Assembly: GCF_016908195.1 (NCBI RefSeq)
Contig: NZ_JAFBDK010000005.1
Coordinates: 182,193-246,192, forward strand
From: Jeotgalibacillus terrae
GTDB lineage: Bacteria; Bacillota; Bacilli; Bacillales; Jeotgalibacillaceae
Reading direction: 5' to 3'
Length of the DNA stretch: 64,000 nt
A model generated the notes under the pieces. That model was not told the origin of the DNA. It ran no database searches and saw only the letters and a list, made by a program, of their open reading frames with translations. The translations under genes and the position numbers were made by a program. Shown here piece by piece: positions 60,630-64,000 of the stretch. Numbering within the stretch: the stretch's first letter is position 1; every line of letters begins with the position of its first letter.

Positions 60630-61289
60630 ATGCTGAAAGCAATCTTATTTGATTTAGATGGAACGCTGCTTGATCGGGACGCTTCATTAATCAAACTACT
60701 CGAAGATCAATATGAAAGATATTCAGAAATATTTCATCTAATTCCTAAAAATACATACATCAAAAGGTTTGTTGAATTGGATGCGAAAGGGTATGTGTCA
60801 AAGGATCAAGTGTACAGTCAGCTGGTCAGCGAGTTTCGTCTGGATGGTATAGATCCGTCAGAACTGTATCAGGATTATCTGTATCAGTTCAAATATTACT
60901 GTATTGGATTTGATCAACTCCATACGACATTAAAAAGCCTGAGTGATAGAGGACTGAAACTTGGTATCATTTCAAACGGCCGCTGTCAGTTTCAAATGGA
61001 TAACATTAAAGGGTTAAAGATTGAGCGGTTTTTTGATACCGTTTTGATCTCTGCATGCGAAAATTTAAGAAAGCCTGATCCGGACATTTTCAATAGAGCT
61101 CTGGCGCAGCTGGATGTCACAGCAGAAGAAGCGGTCTTCGTGGGAGATCATCCGCTTAATGATATAAAGGCTGCACACAATGTCGGAATGAAGACAGTAT
61201 GGAAAAAGGATATGCACTGGGGACCCGCTGAGGCAAGTGGAGTCATAGAAGACCTGGCGGAGTTACTGGACTTGGCTGATCGATTATAA
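60630..61289 (+). CDS. HAD-family hydrolase (phosphatase-like)
   Basis: A 219-residue HAD protein: motif I FDLDGTLLDRD (7-17; nucleophile Asp8 and acid Asp10), a helical cap (about 20-90), motif II GIISNGRCQF, motif III around RKPDPDIF (Lys) and motif IV FVGDHPLNDI (Asp pair). This is the layout of type C1 phosphatases such as YsbA/PhnX relatives. Substrate unknown. GGAGTGATGGTT lies before the ATG at 60630. It is followed 16 bases later by a TPR gene. Confidence 0.9.
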   Translation: MLKAILFDLDGTLLDRDASLIKLLEDQYERYSEIFHLIPKNTYIKRFVELDAKGYVSKDQVYSQLVSEFRLDGIDPSELYQDYLYQFKYYCIGFDQLHTTLKSLSDRGLKLGIISNGRCQFQMDNIKGLKIERFFDTVLISACENLRKPDPDIFNRALAQLDVTAEEAVFVGDHPLNDIKAAHNVGMKTVWKKDMHWGPAEASGVIEDLAELLDLADRL

Positions 61290-61305
61290 AAGGGGAACTG
61301 ATCTG

Positions 61306-61779
61306 ATGCTTGAAACATTAATGAAACTGCGGGAAGAAAAGCGATTTGAAGAAGCAAGAGATCTTATGGAGCGTACGCTTGAAAGAGAACCGGACAATGC
61401 AGTGTACCAGTATCAAATGGCCTGGTGCTATGACAATCTAGGGTTAGAAAAGGAAGCAGTGCCGCACTATGAGTTGGCGATACAAATTGGACTGCCTGCC
61501 AAAGAGCTTGAAGGAGCATACCTGGGGCTTGGCAGTACTTATCGAGTACTTGGAAGACATGATGAGGCAGCTGATACCTTAAAAGAGGCGATGTTTGTCT
61601 TCCCTAAGTCGGAAACATTCAAAGTATTCTACTCTATGGTTCTGTATAATTTTGGACAGTACCAGCAGGCGATGGAAGTATTGCTTCACGCCCTGGTTCA
61701 TACGACAAATGATGAGTCGATTTTAACCTATAAAAAAGCCATTCTGTTTTATAGCGATAAGCTTGATCAGGTCTGGTAG
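61306..61779 (+). CDS. TPR repeat protein
   Basis: A 157-residue protein of about four TPR-like helical hairpins: EARDLMERTLEREPDNAVYQ, YDNLGLEKEAVPHYELAIQI, LGSTYRVLGRHDEAADTLKE, LYNFGQYQQAMEVLLHALVH. Such proteins act as protein-binding scaffolds. It is the third gene of the small methyltransferase-HAD-TPR run, 16 bases after the HAD gene. Possible partner unknown. Confidence 0.88.
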   Translation: MLETLMKLREEKRFEEARDLMERTLEREPDNAVYQYQMAWCYDNLGLEKEAVPHYELAIQIGLPAKELEGAYLGLGSTYRVLGRHDEAADTLKEAMFVFPKSETFKVFYSMVLYNFGQYQQAMEVLLHALVHTTNDESILTYKKAILFYSDKLDQVW

Positions 61780-61848
61780 CCAAGCGGGGAAGGCTTATAT
61801 CATGAAGTGCATCGCACACCTCATGATATGAGCCCTTGTCCAGCGCAA

Positions 61849-62667
61849 TCACTTCTCATATCCCATCACAACACCTGTTACATCTCCATGCTTCAGCAGA
61901 CCGAAATCCCTGCTGTCATAGCCGCGCCACCAATTATCAACGAGCACAAATAAGGAATCTTCGTTAACTGTAACGGCTGACATATCAGTCGAAAAGTATT
62001 CGTACCAAGCTTCAGTACTATAATCATTGCTGTTATCAGGTCTGTCAATTTGCAAGAGTTCCTCATGAGTCATACCTGTGTTATGAGCTTCACCATAAAA
62101 TGTTTCCAGCCTTTGATCATCTATATATACCTTCCCATCTGAAATCTCTACAGTCTCACCAGGCACGCCAACAACTCTGGCGATCTGATAGGCTCCCACC
62201 TGAGGATTTTGTTTGAGAAGTGACTCAGGTGTTTTGAAATAGATGACAGTCCCGCGTGTCAGGTGGTAGCCGTCTGTTTCAACGACAAGCTGACGGTTTT
62301 GAATGGAAGTCATATAGTGATGATCACCGCGGTCCATACTGTCCAGCCCCCAATCAACCAGCAATGACGTTTCAGTAGGCTCTACTAAAGGCACGTCTTC
62401 TGAAGTTTCCATATCAGTGATGACGCTCTCTGGCTGAACGTGGGATACATCTTCCTGCCCCGGACCGTTTAAATTGTCTGAAAGCATCGTAAATGTTACA
62501 ACACTCATCCCTGCAAACACGATTGCAGCAGCAAGACCTGTTCTCAGATGCGGAGGAAATCGCCGGTTGCTTTTCTTTGCCCGGGTAAGAATCCGGTCTG
62601 CCAGTTCATCTGTAAACCTTGGTTCCCTGCCAATCATGCCATCAATTTCTTTTTTATACTTATCCAC
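61849..62667 (-). CDS. Anti-sigma-like N-terminus fused to a signal peptidase I-like domain
   Basis: A 272-residue protein. Residues 1-40 are a charged cytoplasmic segment and 43-62 a membrane helix, as in anti-sigma factors. The rest (about 100-272) resembles an S26 signal peptidase: SM at 110-111, RVVGVPGE at 164-171 (box D), and DNWWRGYDSRDFG at 244-256 (box E, GDNXXXSXDSRXXG). The catalytic Lys before RVVG is missing (Ala163), and the SM is not followed by PT, so catalysis is doubtful. It starts (GTG) right after the sigma gene's stop; GGAGGTGAT lies 7 bases upstream. Confidence 0.75.
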   Translation of the reverse strand: MDKYKKEIDGMIGREPRFTDELADRILTRAKKSNRRFPPHLRTGLAAAIVFAGMSVVTFTMLSDNLNGPGQEDVSHVQPESVITDMETSEDVPLVEPTETSLLVDWGLDSMDRGDHHYMTSIQNRQLVVETDGYHLTRGTVIYFKTPESLLKQNPQVGAYQIARVVGVPGETVEISDGKVYIDDQRLETFYGEAHNTGMTHEELLQIDRPDNSNDYSTEAWYEYFSTDMSAVTVNEDSLFVLVDNWWRGYDSRDFGLLKHGDVTGVVMGYEK

Positions 62668-63189
62668 TCAGATCACCTCCATATCAGACTGATCCAGCTT
62701 TTTGCGCAGTGCAGCTCTTGCCCGGGAAAGACGGATTTTTACCGTTCCCTCAGGACTATCTAAAATATGACTGATCTCAGTCACCGAAAATTCCTGATAA
62801 TAATAGAGCAAAATAACTTCTCTATAGTGAAGAGGTAGTTGCAGAATGGTCTGTGCAACCTGATGTTTGATCTGCTTACTTGTTAAAAGTGTTTCAGGTG
62901 TTTCGTAATCAGAGGAACTGCTGAACGCATTTCCTGCAAATAGGCTGATTCTGTTTTTCCAGCTTTTCAAATGGTTATGGCACAGGTTCACTGTGATTTT
63001 TGATAAGTATGTTTTGACAGAAGCCTCTTCTCTGTACTGATCGGATTTCTTATAAAAAGTTACAAATACCTCCTGAACAATATCCTCTGCAGACTGCCAG
63101 CTCTTTACGTACATATATGCCAGTCGGATCAGATATTCACCGTGTGCAGACATATACCCTCTTAACGTCTCATCATTCATCTTCTCCAA
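62668..63189 (-). CDS. ECF RNA polymerase sigma factor
   Basis: A 173-residue ECF sigma factor. Region 2 covers about 10-75 (YLIRLAYMYVKSWQSAEDIV, QEVFVTFYKK) and region 4 about 120-170 (HYREVILLYYYQEFSVTEIS, SPEGTVKIRLSRARAAL). The start is TTG at 63189, 7 bases after GAGGAGG; the frame is open upstream without a ribosome binding site. The next gene overlaps functionally as its likely partner, starting one base after the stop. An ECF-type promoter precedes it. Confidence 0.9.
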   Translation of the reverse strand: MEKMNDETLRGYMSAHGEYLIRLAYMYVKSWQSAEDIVQEVFVTFYKKSDQYREEASVKTYLSKITVNLCHNHLKSWKNRISLFAGNAFSSSSDYETPETLLTSKQIKHQVAQTILQLPLHYREVILLYYYQEFSVTEISHILDSPEGTVKIRLSRARAALRKKLDQSDMEVI

Positions 63190-63217
63190 TGGCAAACCTC
63201 CTCTGCTATACCTTATA

Positions 63218-63244
63218 GACATCAGTTTTCTCAAACAGGTTTCA
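63218..63244 (-). promoter_or_regulatory. ECF promoter of the third sigma factor
   Basis: Read on the minus strand, TGAAAC (63244-63239) and TGTC (63221-63218) are 17 bases apart, the same arrangement as before the second sigma gene at 42.4 kb. It lies 29 bases upstream of the sigma start. Confidence 0.65.
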
Positions 63245-63396
63245 CTAAAATTTCTGACTTTTTACTCGTAAGTTATTTTTCAGACAATTTAATCATGTAT
63301 ACTAAAAATACCAGAAATTCCAACGTGTCATAGAACTTTGATCACAGTTGATCATACAAGTAGCTGATAACAGTTTTTTCGGAGGGGGTACGAATC

Positions 63397-63861
63397 TTGA
63401 AGAAATTCAAAACACTAGGTTTTTTAGTAATTGCTGCACTATTATTCTTCGGAGGATATTTTACAAATCAGTTTCTTAATCCCGAAGAAGTGTCCAGAGA
63501 AGTGCGGATTGGCTATGCGAATGACTACGTTCAGGATCCAGGGCAGATTGATATTGCTAAAATCTATACAGATCTTGAAGATCAGCATGTGGTCGATAAC
63601 ACAATGATGATTTTCATGAATAAGCAGCCTGTTGAAAGAGAAACAAATGCTGATCCGGCGGACATGTATATATGGATGCTGAACCCGAAAGATTCAACCG
63701 GTCTGATTGAAGCCAGAGTCTGGTTCAATGGGGAAGGTGCGGTCATTGGTCAACGCGCAGGTGAAGGCTGGGATGAAGTGGAGTATTTTTCGATTAACGA
63801 ACAGGACGCAGCGTATCTGAAGGAGCAGGGGGAGTTTGAGGATGAGGCTGGAACATTATAA
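63397..63861 (+). CDS. Membrane-anchored protein of unknown function
   Basis: A 154-residue protein with an N-terminal helix (about 5-24, TLGFLVIAALLFFGGYFTNQ) and an acidic external domain (EVRIGYANDYVQDPGQIDIA, then MYIWMLNPKDSTGLIEARVW). TTG start at 63397 behind GGAGGGGG. It is divergent from the third ECF sigma gene, with about 200 bases between, so it could be a target, though no clear second ECF promoter points to it. No family recognised. Confidence 0.65.
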   Translation: MKKFKTLGFLVIAALLFFGGYFTNQFLNPEEVSREVRIGYANDYVQDPGQIDIAKIYTDLEDQHVVDNTMMIFMNKQPVERETNADPADMYIWMLNPKDSTGLIEARVWFNGEGAVIGQRAGEGWDEVEYFSINEQDAAYLKEQGEFEDEAGTL

Positions 63862-63892
63862 AAATTGTCTCAGCCTCTAATCGTTTCACTGC

Positions 63893-63935
63893 GCTTCAGG
63901 CGGAAGCTTTCCGGACGGCGGTCGCTGAGCCTCCT
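63893..63935 (+). repeat. Candidate interspersed repeat fragment
   Basis: The GC-rich stretch gcgcttcaggcggaagcttt ... gcggtcgctgagcctcc stands out from the surrounding AT-rich sequence and resembles intergenic elements with the same words (CGCTTTCCG, GGCGGTC, TGAGCCTCC) that recur in many Bacillaceae genomes. Only one copy is in the window, so this is a guess from memory. The rest of 63862-64000 shows nothing I can name. Confidence 0.35.
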
Positions 63936-64000
63936 GATATGAACAAAACTGTCAAGAGTGCTGCTCCCAACCCGGTTTGGATCTTTTTTAGTCCGCCCTT

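Overview
The window looks like chromosomal DNA of a low-GC, endospore-former-type Gram-positive of the order Bacillales. Most genes have strong AGGAGG-type ribosome binding sites and UUG/GUG starts are frequent. Several genes have direct Bacillus subtilis relatives: sigM-yhdL-yhdK, fra (YdhG), a YuxH-like EAL-HDOD protein, YdhK, a Csp-type copper store, trhO, rluF and a T-box-controlled tyrosyl-tRNA synthetase. Regulatory signals are also of Bacillus type: a CcpA cre, a PerR box and ECF-sigma promoters. A Jeotgalibacillus- or Planococcaceae-like host is my guess only. I saw no rRNA, tRNA, CRISPR array, phage gene or insertion sequence.

Layout. 0-12 kb: small metabolic and stress genes, a MFS exporter, the EAL-HDOD protein, the sigM module, a HIT protein translationally coupled to a frameshifted PP2C-type phosphatase, an iron chaperone, a WYL regulator divergent from a RibD-like reductase. 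12-18 kb: a complete tripartite tricarboxylate transport locus (tctCBA) with its own CitS/CitT-like two-component system and a cre site. 18-24 kb: serine hydrolase, coiled-coil protein, nucleotide kinase, AAA ATPase and acetyltransferase. 24-30 kb: a compact envelope/metal module (YdhK-type lipoprotein, two-component system, Cys-rich copper store, APC permease) in which three promoters carry the same 11-bp-phased direct repeat, plus a Phd/RelE toxin-antitoxin pair. 30-42 kb: Nudix and metallophosphoesterase operon behind a near-ideal ECF promoter, SDF symporter, APH-like kinase, MFS exporters, and an ABC-F ATPase behind an attenuator leader. 42-49 kb: second ECF sigma/anti-sigma pair, small lipoproteins and membrane proteins, nitronate monooxygenase, TVP38 and PAP2 proteins. 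49-59 kb: CrtI-like oxidoreductase, RluF, a short heptad-repeat array, PerR-controlled katG, trhO, a metallo-beta-lactamase-fold hydrolase and tyrS with its T-box. 59-64 kb: methyltransferase, HAD and TPR genes, and a third ECF sigma factor whose partner fuses an anti-sigma-like N-terminus to a degenerate signal-peptidase fold.

Themes. Extracytoplasmic stress signalling dominates: three ECF sigma modules, each with a recognisable self-directed promoter, and three more genes or operons with ECF-like promoters. The two most interesting regulatory readings are the shared TTCTGCA-N4-TTCTGCA operator in the 24-30 kb cluster, which suggests a local regulon of the two-component system, and the promoter / 44-codon leader ORF / terminator arrangement in front of the ABC-F gene, which suggests antibiotic- or translation-stress-induced attenuation.

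Start codons were chosen by ribosome-binding-site position, so several coordinates begin downstream of the longest possible reading frame. All family assignments are by eye from motifs and remembered relatives; no search was run.
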